A stretch of DNA of 64,000 nucleotides from Pardosa pseudoannulata (GCA_032207245.1 CM063503.1:56287517-56351516), one strand, 5' to 3'. Positions 1 to 13,708 are shown, counted from the stretch's first letter. Numbers and translations: made by a program. The notes: generated by a model from the letters alone, not told the origin.

Positions 1-1620
1 AGCCAAGGATCCAAGGTTCAGGTTAAATTCGTAACTCCTAAAAATTCACTAGCTGAGTGGTCTGCGCAGGACAAGGGCATGAAGTCAGCAAAATTTCCCC
101 TCTTTCTGAGGCAAATCAAAATTGAGAGTAACTCCACATGCATCTTAAAGCATTTCAGGCCTTTGTGACACGATGAGATATGACACGATATTGTTCTACT
201 CGATTTTGACATTATACTCTTGACTACGCTAATTAATTTGCGTATGTATATAAATCTGTTAATTTTAAAAATTATTAAGCCCAACCACTCCTGATGCTAA
301 TGACTCAAACTGGTAAATGACGCATTTCTTTAAACAATACAATAGATAATGTATGATTTGGGCCGTACAGTAGTTCACATTTACTCACTTCAATAATACG
401 TTGATCTAAAGACAGTCTCAAATTTTAAGGTATGATTTAGTTTTGGCCATATCAGTGAGCCCATTAGAACTCTCCGATTTAAAAAAAGAAATGTAATAAC
501 TTATTTAGTGCCTTTTGGTACAAAGCCTATCTGATACAAATCTGAAAAACTGTACTTGATCCAAACCTTGCGATGCAGCATATCGCAAGAGAGATTCTAC
601 CTCTATTGTAATTGGTTTTATCTCTCAAAGTCGCCTTGTAAACCGAATGACTGAAAATGCCTTTAAACCTGTCACAATAGGCTTGTATTGTTCAGCTGTC
701 AAGATAAGAGAGAGAAAACATAGTGGCAAAGATGATAAAATTGTTAGCGATTCAAATTAAGTATAACAAGCGAGTACAGAAGAGATTAAGAACTTTTTAT
801 AGTTACACTTTATTTATAATGCGATGCTTCCTTAAGTTACCCATGAAATTTTTGACAATGATTTTAAAATATTCCAGAGAAATGCTTCTTAAACTGAAGT
901 TCCTTAGTTATACATGTTTCGCTTTAAATTGTTTTGATAGCACAAATTGGATTTTACGTGCGGGTGATTTTACTTTTTATCCCTGCGTTTTTTCTGATTT
1001 GAACTTTAATAGAAATACTAATAGTATATCTATTATAATTCAATGTTGAATTATGTTTGCGGAGTGAAAAAAAATAAAAAACACATAGAAAAAATATCTA
1101 CGAATATCTGTAAGAAATTGAGAGAAAATACAAACGGTTTCAGAACGTGAATGGAATAAAATTTGCTGTCAGATAAACAAAAAATAAGATTTGAATAATT
1201 ATTCAAAAAGTAATAAAGAATAATAATCGCACTTAGGAGATAAAAATTAATTATAAATTAATAATATATAAAGAAATTATAAACATGTAGAGATAAATGT
1301 GAACAAGTAATATATATCCATTTTGAATTAATATTGTGTGAGGTAAAATAAAAAAATGCATACCAAAAATAAAAGTTATCTCTTGTTTATGATCTATATT
1401 AAAAAAGGAAACACAAATTGAATTCACAGAATAAAATGTCTGTCTAAACTAAAATATAAAAAAATCAAAAATATATAATTTCCACTGAAATGAAAACCCA
1501 GTGAAAAATGCTCTAAAGATGCATGTAACAAATCCTTCTTTATGAAAGTTTAATAAAGCTTCACAAACAGGAAACACACCTTTCTGATTATATTGTATAA
1601 GATCAAAGTGTTATGCGTAC
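1..1620. other. AT-rich noncoding sequence, no supported gene
   Basis: Upstream of the only recognised gene. A 108-codon open frame at 723-1049 (+) and an 88-codon frame at 18-284 (-) have AT-driven composition and no recognisable motif, so I do not call them. The first 150 bases are somewhat less AT-rich than the rest. I see no clear repeat here. Confidence 0.6.
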
Positions 1621-1621
1621 A

Positions 1622-1690
1622 TAGGAGCCCCATGGCAAGAGAGCATTATAACTGGATCAATTCGAATCCCAACTGGGTCAAAAACAGGAG
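1622..1690 (+). repeat. Possible tRNA-derived SINE head fragment
   Basis: A B-box-like string (ATTCGAATCCC, about 1660-1670) follows a weak A-box-like stretch about 30 bases upstream. No acceptor stem can be drawn, so this is not a functional tRNA. It could be a chance match; there is no recognisable SINE body downstream. Confidence 0.25.
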
Positions 1691-2003
1691 TTCCAATACA
1701 AAATTTTAAAAATGTAAAAAGAACTTAATCGAATTAATTATGCATAATTAATGCTAGTTGTATTCACATTACACTACTCAAAGGTGTTCATATTAGTAAG
1801 TACTAAAGTCTGAGCAATCGAGAGCATCGATTCAGGTCAGGAATTTAAGTACATAGATTCTTGTATTCTGTTCGGTTTGAGAAATTTTTTTTTAACTGTA
1901 GTAGTTCAAAGGTGGAGATAATGTTTTCAAAATTAAAACTAATAAAAATTTATCAGCTATGAAGTCTGGTCCAAAAGAAGTTGATTAATTTTTGGCAATG
2001 AGA

Positions 2004-2236
2004 TCAATAGAAAATAATATCGCACAGTCAATAAATCTCAACAAACTAAGAGAAGAGTGATATCAATAGAAAATAATATCGCACAGTCAATAAATCTCAA
2101 CAAACTAAGAGAAGACTGATATCAATATAAAATAATATCGCACAGTCAATAAATCTCGACAAACTAAAGAAGAGTGATATCAATAGAAAATAATATTGCA
2201 CAGACAATAAATCTAGACAAACTAAGAGAAGAATTC
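2004..2236. repeat. Minisatellite, 59-bp unit, 4 copies
   Basis: The string TCAATAGAAAATAATAT recurs at 2004, 2063, 2122 (with a substitution) and 2180, each followed by CAGTCAATAAATCT or a close variant. The spacings are 59, 59 and 58 bases. Copies differ by only a few bases, so the array is young. Confidence 0.95.
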
Positions 2237-2239
2237 TCA

Positions 2240-4455
2240 AAATGTAAAGCATGGCTTATTCCTTTATCATAACATATCTTTTTTTTACATAAATAACAAA
2301 GAGTTTTTATTTTCCCACCTTATTTGCTATGTAAAATTTTACAATACATGATGATAAATCACAGATTTTGTTAAGGCACCACATAGTTCTTTCGTAATGA
2401 TTTTAAAAAATACCACAGATCGATTTTTTATGTATTTATATTAAACATTTCTAATGAATAGGATATGTTACAAATTATACTTTTTTGAAATAAAAGAGTG
2501 TTGAAAATACTTTTTACATAATAGACATGTTCCCCACTTGTTTCAGATAACCCATTCTTTCAGTTATTAAATATTTATAGAGAGAATTTTCGTCACATAT
2601 AACTGTATTAAATATTTAATTAGTTAAGGATATAAACATAGAGATTATTTAGAAGAATATTTCATAAAACTTGTGAAAAAAACATATTAAAGTATATTTA
2701 TGGAAATATTAGAAATAGTCAAAGTATTTTTATTAAAAATCACAAAATAGAAGAAAAATACTATAGCTGCAATAAAAATGAAAATTTCATTATAAGTAAA
2801 AGATAAGCTGTTTGAATGTACAATGTAGGTACAAACCGAGGTCTAATGATTAAACATTTTGATGCGTTTAAGATATTTCCCATTTATATAATTTAGTAGA
2901 AAAGTAGATTTCGTTTAAAATACTTTCCTATGAGATAACCATTCCACAAAGAAAAAAGTAGAACAATACAGGACCAGTAGCGTTATGTCCGTTATATTGT
3001 GAGATGTTTCATAACATACCTCATGGGTACAATCAAAAATGGAGATTTACAACTGGGTGTTTAAATGACCCTAAATATAAAATTTGAACACTGTTCAATC
3101 AATTGGCTTTGAATAATGCAAGATACATGCGTACATAAATACACATGTACGTACAGACGTCACATTGAAACTAATCAAAAATCTTTCAGGGATAGTCAAA
3201 ACGGATATTTGAAGTTTCATAGGTAAAATTTCCTTTACGTACATACAGACGTAAAGCCAAATTCGCGATTACAGTACTTTGTTTACTTTATATAGCGAAA
3301 TAGAGAATAGTGAATAGTCTTAAGCATAGTACATGCGAGGGTATTTTGAAACGTATCAGTAGATTATTAATTATTAACTGTAGCAAAATTAGTTAGAATA
3401 TATCAAACACGACAAATTTGCATCAGTATCATCGAGATTATGAAGGAGTAATACCTTTTATCGTAGATATAATGGGTTATGTATTCTATATCTAACAAGT
3501 CCAATAACGAGAACTTATATTTGATCAAATAAATAAATCATTTTTATACGATATCTTAATGAGCAGTAGTTTGTTTATGCTGCAATAAATTATTTTTATA
3601 TAATTAGTCAATTTCTTTATCATTTTAAGGAATAATAAATTAATCAATCTCATATAGAAAAGTGATTGTTGTTTAGAGGCTGTTTTAAATAAATTAATAG
3701 ATACTGTATTTCAATGTATTTTCTAAAATGCTGATTTTTAGTGTACGATATCACTGGATATTCAACGAAGTAGGAATTTTTTTATGTTTTAAATTTAATT
3801 TTGACGCTTTTTGTGTTATACATTAAAAATCATAGAGGCTTACCGGATATTTTTTGGTATTGTTTTCCTTATTCTGATCTCTAATTATTTAGTATTATCT
3901 TTATTAAAGCAAATATATATTGTGAAAATTGTTAATTTGTATAAAGTTATAGTTATGATAGCTTTTGTAAGTAATAAAATGACAAATTTATATAAACATG
4001 TAACTTAAAATTTGTTTATAGAAATTTGTGTTAAAAATAATATGAGCTTGTAACAATGTGAATTTTAATCAATGTTACTATCAACTTTATGTATAAATTA
4101 ATTTAATGTGTATGATATAAAGCAAACGTGTTCATGCACTTTTCATTAAATATGAACATCTCAATATAGCTTAGCATTTTAAAATGTAGGAGATAGTTAT
4201 CTATTGTATATTTTGATTAAAAAATAAAAGTGATTCATTTTAGACTTATGTTAATTTTCAGCTATTCTTGTCTTTATTTTTTAAATATTTTACTACCTCC
4301 AATCACGTTGAATAAGGAGTTGTACTTCAATGACTACTATGGCATTTAAATGGTCTGACGAGAGCAGCTGTCAAATTACAACTATATGAATGAGTCGAAT
4401 TCAATTAATAAGTAGTTCTAGCTAATAGATAGCTCTTACATGTATTCTAAAACGA
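2240..4455. other. AT-rich noncoding stretch
   Basis: No open frame longer than 65 codons, no microsatellite array and no recognisable transposon motif. The 65-codon frame at 3811-4008 (+) is hydrophobic but AT-driven and is not called. Confidence 0.6.
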
Positions 4456-4459
4456 AGCA

Positions 4460-4770
4460 CATGCCATACCATTCTAATAGTAGGGTGTTTAAATATGATA
4501 TAATTGGATTAATGATTTTCAAATTATAGGGAGACATTTAAGAGTTTATATTTAGAAGGTTTGCAAAATATTGGTATAAGTTAAGGCTCTCATTTTGTGA
4601 TTTTTAAAATAGTAAATTGATTTAAGTTTGTAACGTCATCTTTTTTAAAGTATTAGATAAAAGGATGTAGTATAATTATTAACTGGATATTATGTATATG
4701 AGAAAAAGGAATTGTGAAAAGTAATCATATTTGTAATTTCATTGACTACGTATATTTATATTGTCAAAAA
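4460..4770. repeat. Left copy of a ~310-bp direct repeat flanking a minisatellite
   Basis: This segment, starting ATGCCATACCATTCTAATAG, is nearly repeated at 5240-5560. Shared landmarks include GGGAGACATTTAAGAGTTTA, GTTTGCAAAATATTGGTATA and GTAACGTCATC. Differences are substitutions and small indels. Together the two copies bracket the 100-bp minisatellite. The ends are not TG...CA, so I favour segmental duplication over an LTR pair. Confidence 0.9.
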
Positions 4771-5238
4771 ATCAATTTAAATTAATAAACCAAAATCTAA
4801 GAATAAATATTAAATATAAAGCTATAACTCTTATCCTAAATTTGTAGTTAATAGATCCGTTCTATGCAACGCAGTATCTTTCCAATTAAGACACCAACTA
4901 GAGCTGCAAAGTAATATCTCCAGTTTTTAGATATTATAATTTTGTAATTAGTAGACTCACTCTATACAACGCCCTATCTTTCCAATTAAGACACCAGAGC
5001 TGCAAAGTAATATCTCCAGTTTTTATTCATTACAATTTTGTAATTAGTAGACTCGGTCTATAAAATGCATTATCTTTTCGATTAAGACACCAACCAGAGC
5101 TACAAAGTAATATCTCCAGTTTTTAGATATTATAATTTTGTAATTAGTGCACTCCCTGCATGCAAACACTACCTTTTCAATTAAGACACCAACCAAAGCT
5201 GCAAAGTGATATCTCAATTTTTTTATCTATTATAAGAA
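4771..5238. repeat. 100-bp minisatellite array, locus 1 (about 4 copies)
   Basis: The unit carries the landmarks TCTATACAACG, CCAATTAAGACACCAAC, GCAAAGTAATATCTCCAG and ATTATAATTTTGTAATTAGT. Unit starts near 4861, 4961, 5057 and 5155 give a period of 96-100 bases. The leading block at 4771-4845 (ATCAATTTAAATTAATAAAC...) is also found before the second array at 13709, so block and array behave as one dispersed repeat. Confidence 0.92.
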
Positions 5239-5239
5239 A

Positions 5240-5560
5240 ATGCCATATCATTATAATAGTAAGGTGTTAAAATCTGATATAATTGGATTAATGATTTTCA
5301 AATTATAGGGAGACATTTAAGAGTTTATATTTAGAAGGTTTGCAAAATATTGGTATAAGTTAACTCTCTCATTTTGTGTTTTTTAAAATAGTAAATTGAT
5401 TTAAGTTTGTAACGTCATCGTTTTTAAAGTATTACATAAAAGGATGTAGTATAATTATGTAGTATAATTTTTAACTGGATATTATGTATATATAAAAATG
5501 GAATTGCGAAAAGTAATAACATTTGTAATTTCATTAACTACTTAAATTTTTATTTTCAAA
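5240..5560. repeat. Right copy of the ~310-bp direct repeat
   Basis: Partner of 4460-4770. It carries a small extra tandem duplication of TGTAGTATAATTAT near 5445-5470 that the left copy lacks, so the copies have diverged by slippage as well as substitution. Confidence 0.9.
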
Positions 5561-6077
5561 ATGATGAAATTTTTTTAATAAAGGAAGGGCGGATAAAGAA
5601 CGCATTTTACTGGAAAATGCAGAGTATATCCAGAGTATATCTATGGATACCCCACTCCTGTTTATAATCAGGGAACCCTACTGATTTGTAAAGGGGACGT
5701 TGCAATCTGATTTGAATTCGAATAACTTCAATTAATCTTTTATTCCATTCCGCAAAGAATGAGAAATGTCAATTTATGTTCAATTTTCAATTTTTGCAAA
5801 TTTTGAGTTTAAATATCTGTCAATTTTCGTCACAGATACGTAGAGTATTCATGCTACGGTTCTTAGTATGAATTTCAATTTCAACTAAATATAAAGATAG
5901 GAAATGGGGGGGACATATAAGAATGCATTGTATAATTCAGTTTAGAAAAGTATAATATAAAAAGAATGCTTTTCTTATTTGAAACTTTTCTTAAGGGAAA
6001 TACATGTCTAAGACCAACGGTTAAGGAGAAAGATTCTGGTTAAGACTTTACTATGAAGCCTATATGTTCATTTTGTA

Positions 6078-6082
<5 letters not shown>

Positions 6083-6140
<58 letters not shown>
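6083..6140. repeat. (TA)n microsatellite
   Basis: Uninterrupted TA repeat of about 58 bases. It directly abuts the left edge of the LTR-like element at 6141. The YIYIYI open frame read from it is an artefact. Confidence 0.97.
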
Positions 6141-6143
<3 letters not shown>

Positions 6144-6923
6144 ACGAATTCTCGTTACCTGAAATTCCTGATACAGACTTAACTAAAACCGTAAGAAAAG
6201 ACAGTGTAACGTAGAAGAATGGCAACCGTGCCTTTTGTGAGCATTTAAACTGAGCTCATCTTTACCTAGTGGAAGACGTTGTTTCGTGCAGAATGGGATG
6301 CTGAATGGAGGATTGTTGACAACGAGGACCATCTCAATCATTCTGTCGGAGAAATTCATTAGGATGCTGGCGAAGTGTTCGCAGTGTTAGTTTCAATGGC
6401 ATCGCGAAGAAAGAGTTTCACACGACAGCAATCCTTTACATTGTAAAGGAAGCAACAATACTTTCCTATCTTGTTCTCCAAGGGATTGTTCAGGGACATC
6501 GATAATGATCGGCGAGATTGCTTTCAATTACTGCAACTTCCCTGGCACCTGCGAGAGAGTCTACGCGCGCTTTCCACACCACTTCATCAACCAGCTGTCC
6601 GATCAGCTGAGATGGACATTCTTGAGGTCAGACGACTATATAAGAAGAGTAGAGTTCGAGGCCCAGGGAGGAATTTTGACCGATCGAGTCTCCTGTGAAC
6701 CCACCGGCCCAGAACGACGAGGGAGCGACTGAGTGTCCTCCCCCCCTTTTTTTCTCTTAGGAAGCTGATTTCCTGCATCGATCATCATTTTCATTTGTAT
6801 ATATTCATCGTTTCATCTGTATTTATCATAATTTCAACATTGTGTTTCTAAATAAATATCATAGTCTGAACGTAGGCCTCCGCTATCCTTTTTCGGGCTC
6901 ACTTAGAGCCCCAGTACGCTACA
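6141..6923 (+). mobile_element. Probable solo LTR (Ty3/gypsy-like), beside a TA array
   Basis: A less AT-rich island with the order expected of an LTR. It begins GTAACGAATTCTCGTTAC, which folds into a perfect 7-bp stem. A TATA box (TATATAAG, 6637-6644) lies mid-element, an AATAAA signal lies at 6851-6856, and it ends ...CGCTACA at 6917-6923. The reverse complement of that end (TGTAGCG) nearly matches the start (GTAACG). It has TA repeat on the left and a short TATATA on the right. No internal polymerase region or second LTR is present. The overlapping 63-75-codon frames at 6471-6778 are incidental. Family is inferred from layout only. Confidence 0.7.
6637..6644 (+). promoter_or_regulatory. 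TATA box of the LTR at 6.1-6.9 kb
   Basis: TATATAAG in a non-repetitive, GC-richer context, followed about 210 bases later by an AATAAA signal. This is the usual U3-R spacing order of an LTR. Activity is unknown. Confidence 0.55.
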
Positions 6924-7156
6924 ATATATATTCATGAATTGACAATTCTTTTTATTAATTTTTAGATGTTTGTTGACCAGCAAAACACACGTAACTCAAA
7001 CATATGACTACACAATTCATTTTTAAAACATTTTAATTAATCACAGATTTAGTTCACAGACTTCACACTGGCTCATCATACAGCGGAGCAGTGAAAGTTT
7101 TCGCAAACCATCATAAAACCAGAATCCTTCTCCGCGCGAAGTAGAAGTTGTAGTTC

Positions 7157-7159
<3 letters not shown>

Positions 7160-7218
<59 letters not shown>
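7160..7218. repeat. (TA)n microsatellite
   Basis: About 59 bases of pure TA repeat in otherwise plain AT-rich sequence. Confidence 0.97.
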
Positions 7219-7219
<1 letters not shown>

Positions 7220-7220
<1 letters not shown>

Positions 7221-7930
7221 GTTTTTCGAGTAATTGTAAAATAATTCTACTTGATTATTATTAGATTAAAATAAGTAAAATATAAAGCTAAGGTAAATCA
7301 ACAGTGAGGTATTATAAAAGAGAATTAAAATATTTTGGGCTTTAAATTCCGATTTACTTTATTCGAAAGTTACTCATGATGTTTATAAAGAGCTATAACT
7401 TTCGTTTTAATTATCATAGAAATAAAGGCTATATGAAATGAAAAAATTCTTCAAAACTAAACAAGGAAACAATTTAAGAAAATTTTGCCCAAAGCGACCT
7501 TTTTAACGTTAGCAGTTACCTTAAACAAGTGTTCCCCTAGGATTGGATTTTGAAAGCTTGCGTAGGAAGTAATACTATTTAGCTACGAATAAAATAAATA
7601 TAAGGTTATTGGAAGGATTTGGTACATCTATTTCTGAAGTCTCAATTTAGGAACACAAGATTTGAAACGAAAATGAGATGAAACTTCAAGAGTACAAACC
7701 GAACAGTTGGAATATTTCTGATATTTCTGAAAGAATATTGCAATAGTTTGAGCAGAAATGCTAGAACATAAAATGTATTTTAGTGCTCCCCTAAAACGAA
7801 AAGAAAAATCAATTTTGAGCTGTTTGTGTAAAATGATTATTTTTCTGAAGAATTTGAAAGAGATCTTCAAAATTATTTGTTTCAGAATTTCAGAGAAACA
7901 AATTTTCTACTTTTTGTTTCTAATCCTGTT
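7220..7930. other. AT-rich noncoding stretch
   Basis: No recognisable gene or repeat family. The overlapping 80-codon frame (minus) and the start of a 183-codon frame (plus) have no family motif, and the latter runs into the TA array. Confidence 0.55.
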
Positions 7931-7931
7931 A

Positions 7932-8284
<353 letters not shown>

Positions 8285-8289
<5 letters not shown>

Positions 8290-8629
8290 AGTTTAAAAAT
8301 GGGGGTTAAGAATTAAGCGAATTATAATTAAAAATAGTTGAAACTCTTTAAGGGTAACGTAGTAGGAGAGAAACACACCTTCGAGCGGAACTATACAGAG
8401 AAAAGAAGCTGACGCGAAAGTAGACAAGAGGAGTTTGTTTAGGTAAGCAACTCCAAAAGGCACTTCTGAGCGGGGATTCGGATTGCTAACACCCTTCCCG
8501 CTTTTCATCCTAAAATGAGAACAAATGATATCTAAATGGCAGAGCCATAGACAGAACAAGTACAATAAAGAATTTTCTAAACACGTACCAATATTTGTCT
8601 TCCTTGTCTTGATCATTCGAAACTTGTCA
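8285..8629 (+). mobile_element. LTR-like island bracketed by two TA arrays
   Basis: 345 bases of non-TA sequence with (TA)n on both sides. It starts TATCAAGTTTAAAAATGGGG and ends CGAAACTTGTCA. The reverse complement of the end (TGACAAGTTTCGAATG) resembles the start. An AATAAA lies near 8565. The start also resembles the island at 42297 (TGTCAGGTCTAAAAAAGGGG), so the two are probably one family. A solo LTR is my first choice. A Tc1/mariner-type MITE, which would also target TA, is the alternative. The 113-codon minus-strand frame across it has no motif. Confidence 0.55.
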
Positions 8630-8863
<234 letters not shown>

Positions 8864-9164
8864 CGTGGTAGTGTGTGTTACTAGGACTAATGCTTAGAAA
8901 AGGAAATTAAAAAACTATTTATAGGAAGCATTTTTCATGAATATTTTTTATCAATTCCAAACCTACGTGACTCTTTTTATATTTTATTAATTTAAACAAT
9001 TTTCCAAAATGAATTATGTTAAAATTTATTAAACATTATATATAAATATAAAAAATAAGTGTGTAGTAGAATTTTTTTACACACAAAATAATTGACGATA
9101 TTTTTCAAATTGTCCTTTAGGTATGAATGCACTGAGTCCATATTTTTATAAAAACTATTGCATA

Positions 9165-9440
9165 TATATAAACAAAACTCCTCGGCATAACCCTAGAGGG
9201 CCAGAGCCTACAGTGCCAGTCTCCGTTTCCGAGAACAAGGACTTGGGGTGCGGAGCACATGTTCCAGTATATACATTTACGCGGAACCCCCAGAGTTTAG
9301 TTTCCAATTATACTTGGTCCTTTGTTTGTCTACCCACTGAAGGGATGAAAGGCTGAGTCAACCTTGCGTAGGCCGGGTTTAGACCTGTGTCGTGGAGTGC
9401 GAAGCGTTACCGTAGCGCCACTGGGCTTATTGCACATATA
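9165..9440 (-). mobile_element. tRNA-derived SINE
   Basis: A GC-rich island in AT-rich DNA. Read on the minus strand it begins with a tRNA-like head (GTGGCGCTACGGTAACG as a degenerate A box, then a decayed B box AGGTCTAAACCC). It continues with a central domain containing GGTTGACTCAGCCTTTCATC, a string I associate with metazoan SINE bodies, and ends near CTCTAGGGTTATGCCGAGGAG followed by a short T/TA-rich tail. The 77-codon plus-strand frame inside it is incidental. Confidence 0.75.
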
Positions 9441-9444
9441 TGCT

Positions 9445-10668
9445 TAAAGTTTAAAATGTCTTCTCAAAAGGTTACTATATAACCTTCACCAACAATATTC
9501 AGATACAATTTGCATAAAAAATTTCAGTTTATTGTATTAAAAATAAAAATATTATGATGATAAATATAAAATAAATAATTATTAAAAATATGAAATGCAC
9601 TTACGTAATAGAACTATTCTACATTAGCATGCACACAAATATCTAACATTTTTGACTCCCATATATATTATTTTTGAAGTAATATTCTGACAAATGTTCA
9701 CAATGACAATTTTTTTAAAGTAGTTTAAAGTTAAAATTTTATTTACATATGCTAAATATTTTTAACTATAAACTCTGTTTTAGTTGACAGACAGCCTTAA
9801 TTAAAACATTTCTAATACTTCATTCTGTCAGATAAAAAGTAAAAAAATGAATTTTTGAAATGAATCTCATTGAAGGTGATTCCCTTTTAAATCAGTAGGA
9901 CTTTATTAAAAAAATTTAAGTAGTATTTTATAATAAGAGAAATAAGTATAATTTTCAGTTTAATCTCATAAGTAAATAATATTTTTCTATAAATATATTA
10001 AATAATTTTTTAGTCTGTATGGCATTATTATAACATTCTAACTTCTACAGTTAAAAGTTTTATCTATCTTGCATTACGATACGTATTTACCTATGAAACA
10101 CAAAAATAAAGAAGATTATTGACAAAACCAGCTGTGATATTTGTATGTTCTAATCTATTAAGTATTATATTGGGTTTCTTTTTAATTTCTCACTACACAG
10201 CAACCTGGAAAAATAAATGGATTTTTTAAATCATAGTCCATTTAATAATTGTTATATTACACTTTGGTGTATAAATATGTAAATAAAAAATATCTCTAAA
10301 TTTAATATTACTTGTGAACCAAGTTACTAAAATATAAAGTATGTGCTTTAAAGTAGATAGTTGTAAAATTTGAAATAATTTTAGCATTTCAATATTGTAC
10401 CTTCCATACTCAGCTTAAAGTCACCTAGTACCTTTGAGGCTAATGAACCTTCATTTTAACCGCTTGTTTTACGATTCATTATAAAATTAAAAAATTTCTA
10501 TCAACTCGAATAAAAATTAAAAATTTTTTTAAGACATTCTAACTTTATAAACATTATTTTTTTTCTGTTGTTTCAAGTAATACGTTATGGAAATCTGTAA
10601 ATACATACAATAAATAAAATAAGTGTAATTTTCTTACCTATGAGATAAGTTTTAAAGTATTTATTTTA
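9445..10668. other. AT-rich noncoding stretch
   Basis: I see no coding frame, tandem array or transposon motif in this stretch. Confidence 0.6.

Positions 10669-10669
<1 letters not shown>

Positions 10670-10749
<80 letters not shown>
10670..10749. repeat. Compound (CA)n(TA)n microsatellite
   Basis: A (CA)n block of about 26 bases passes into (TA)n with one CA interruption. Confidence 0.97.
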
Positions 10750-11429
10750 ACAGAAACTAAGCTTTTATATCAAAATGGAGCTTCTATTCTTAAAATAAAT
10801 CTATCTCCAATAATTCTGTTTTACAAATTTTGAATAAATTTATAGAATAAATAAAATATTTTATTTCAATTTAATGTAAAAATTTAGTTTCTATAATTTC
10901 ATTTCAACAATTACCTTGCAAGTATATAAGTTTTTGTTTTTAAATTTTATATAGAGTTTTGATTTAAAATTTCAATAAAAAACTCTAAAACAAATAAAAT
11001 AAAAATTCATTCTAAACCAAACAGATATTTGAGTTCATGTATAATTGGAAAAATCTGTAATAAAAAAGATAATTTGGCTCAAGAATCTAAATTATCCTAC
11101 AAATGATTTATATAACTTAGTGATCAATCATCGCCGAGTATAAAAGAAGAGAACAATGAGCAGAAATTTTGATACTGGTCGGCATTATAATTTAAACTAT
11201 TCCTTCCTAAATAGTTTTTACGAATTTTGTTTTAGCAAAACACTTTTAAATTTTTTTTTCTAAAACGAGTATAGTTTATTCTCTGTAGAATTGAAATAAA
11301 AAGCTGTTATAAAGAAAATAGTATTATGTCTATTTAATTACCTTACATCAGCTTCACAAAAATTTGCAATCAATCTCTGCTGAGTGTTTCTGAAGACTAA
11401 ACTGGAAAGAAATTTTGATGCTGATGAAC

Positions 11430-12310
11430 ATACATATTCAACTATAGCTCGCTTTATATTTTTTCTCTAAAAGTAAATAATTGCTTTATTGGTTTGTTAA
11501 ATTTTATACAGGTGGAATCTTAATAAAAAAAATTCCTACTAAAACGAGGAGACATCGTTTTATGTAGAAATGTAAAAACATCTGCTTTAAGGAAAAAAAT
11601 TTCTAAAACGGTACTATATCTCGCTTTATAGTTTTTACTAAAAAAGTAAATAATTGCTTTAGAGGATTGTTAAATTTTATACAGTTGGAGTCTTAATAAA
11701 AAAAATTCGTACTAAAACGAGAATTGTTTTATGTAGAATTGTAAAAATAGCTGCTTTAAGGGAAAATTTTTCCTAAGACGGTACTACATCTCACTTTATA
11801 GTTTTTACTCTAAAACAAATAACTGCTTTAATGGCTTGTTAAATTTTATACACTAAGAGTTTTAATAAAAAAAATTCATACTAAAAAGAGATTAAATTGT
11901 TTTATGTAGAATTGTAAAAACAGCTGCTATAGGGAAAAAATTTCCTAAAGCGGTACTACATATCACTTTATAGTTTTTCCTCTAAAAGCAAATAATTGCT
12001 TTAATGGCTTGTTAAATTTTATGCAGTTAGAGTTTTGATAAAAAAAATTCTTACTAAATCGAGAATTGGTTTATGTAGAATTGTAAAAACAGCTGCTATA
12101 AGGGAAAAATTTTCCTAAAATGGTACTATATATCGCTTTATAGTTTTTACTCTAAAACAAATAAGCGATTTAAAGGCTTCTTAAATTTTTTACAGTTAGA
12201 GTCTTAATAAAAAATTGCCTACTGAAACGAGAAGACTTTGTTTTATATAGAATTGCAAAAACAGCTTGTATAAGGGAAAATTTTCCTAAAGCGGTGCTGT
12301 ATATACTTAA
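11430..12310. repeat. Tandem array, 171-bp unit, about 5 copies
   Basis: The landmark CTTTATA followed by TTTTT and CTAAAA recurs at about 11451, 11623, 11793, 11965 and 12135, with spacings of 170-172. Each unit also has AATAATTGCTTTAATGGCTT and GTAGAATTGTAAAAACAGCT or variants. A partial sixth copy (about 12466-12497) is cut off within TTTAATGGCTT. Related flanking blocks with ATTTTGATGCTGGT recur near 11165, 11412 and 12380. Confidence 0.92.
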
Positions 12311-12497
12311 TTGTCCTACAGGAAACTCATTACATTTTGCAATTTATCATTCAGTGTATGAGAAGATCAAACTAGACGGATATTTTGATGCTGGTTAACA
12401 TTCAGACTCAAACCATAGCTTATTACAGTTTTTTACTCAACATTTAAATATCCGCATTTATGGCATACTCAAAACAAATAATTGCTTTAATGGCTTT

Positions 12498-12665
12498 CTC
12501 CAGCACCAAAGCACGAGAACTAGAATCAATAACTACAAACATTATTATTCTGCCCAGATTATAGATGGGGCCACATAAGTCCCCGGAGGCATTCTTATCG
12601 GTATTCGGGTCATAAATTATGTTTTTAACCCCAAGTGGAGAGTCATCTAACATCGACCCAGATAC
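12498..12665. other. Less AT-rich fragment interrupting a repeat copy
   Basis: It begins where the partial 171-bp copy breaks off. A 69-codon minus frame spans it but has no motif I recognise. It may be a transposon fragment; I cannot assign it. Confidence 0.3.
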
Positions 12666-13122
12666 AGCTTTTACAGGCTTGAGACAGAAGATACAAACAT
12701 AAAAACGATAATGTTTCTCAGATATGAAGTAAGAGAAAAATATTATGAAAACATACTAGTTCCATTGAAATCATTTTACAGTTTCTTACTTCTTCAATAA
12801 AAGTAGACAGAGGAAATCTTTCTGTTTCCTTTACTGAATCACGACTGATTATTAAGAGGAAGTACGATGATTTGATTGATGAAAAGGAAGTAATTGTTTG
12901 AATTTACATACATATAACCGTTGCATAAAAATTCAGAATCAGAAATATTAAATTGTTCTACATCATTGTTACTACTATTTTATAGCCTAAAGTGGATCAT
13001 AATATATAGTCATGCATTTTTAATGTCAAGAATAATTATTTGTAAGTTCTTATTAACAATTATATCTTACAATCATTTATACTTATTTCTTAAATATATC
13101 CTTTTATGTACTCAGACAGACG

Positions 13123-13338
<216 letters not shown>

Positions 13339-13708
13339 CATCGAAAGCAAAGGGAACTATGTCCATTTTATTTATATTGAGGGTATTGCATACTCGTGTA
13401 TAATATATTTTCCTCTCTTATGTGATAAAAGCATTCCAAAAATGAAGAGACTTCACGAATTTGAAAAAAAGCTATAAACCAACAAAGTTTCGAATTAAAT
13501 ACCCCTATTCGGAAAAATTCTTATTTCTACTATTTTATTAAATTTAAAGGCATTATGTCTTCCTTATTACCTAAAAGACGTTTATAAAGCTTTTCACAAA
13601 AATTGCCTACCTCAAACAAATCTGTAAAATATCTTTATTATATTCTCTTGTACAAGGAGAAATTTATGACATTTTATTTCCAATGAATAGATGTTAAACT
13701 ATAAAATC

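Noticed and set aside
723..1049. 108-codon plus-strand open frame
   Set aside because: Rich in K, F, L and I as expected from AT-rich DNA, with no domain, no splice context and no recognisable family.
2004..2236. CRISPR array
   Set aside because: The repeats are head to tail with no unique spacers, and the sequence is eukaryotic.
4460..5560. Small LTR retrotransposon with 310-bp LTRs
   Set aside because: The direct repeats do not begin TG and end CA, the interior is minisatellite, and there is no primer-binding or polypurine tract.
6471..6778. Three overlapping 63-75-codon frames
   Set aside because: They lie on both strands inside a solo LTR, where the sequence is regulatory (TATA box and poly-A signal) and not coding.
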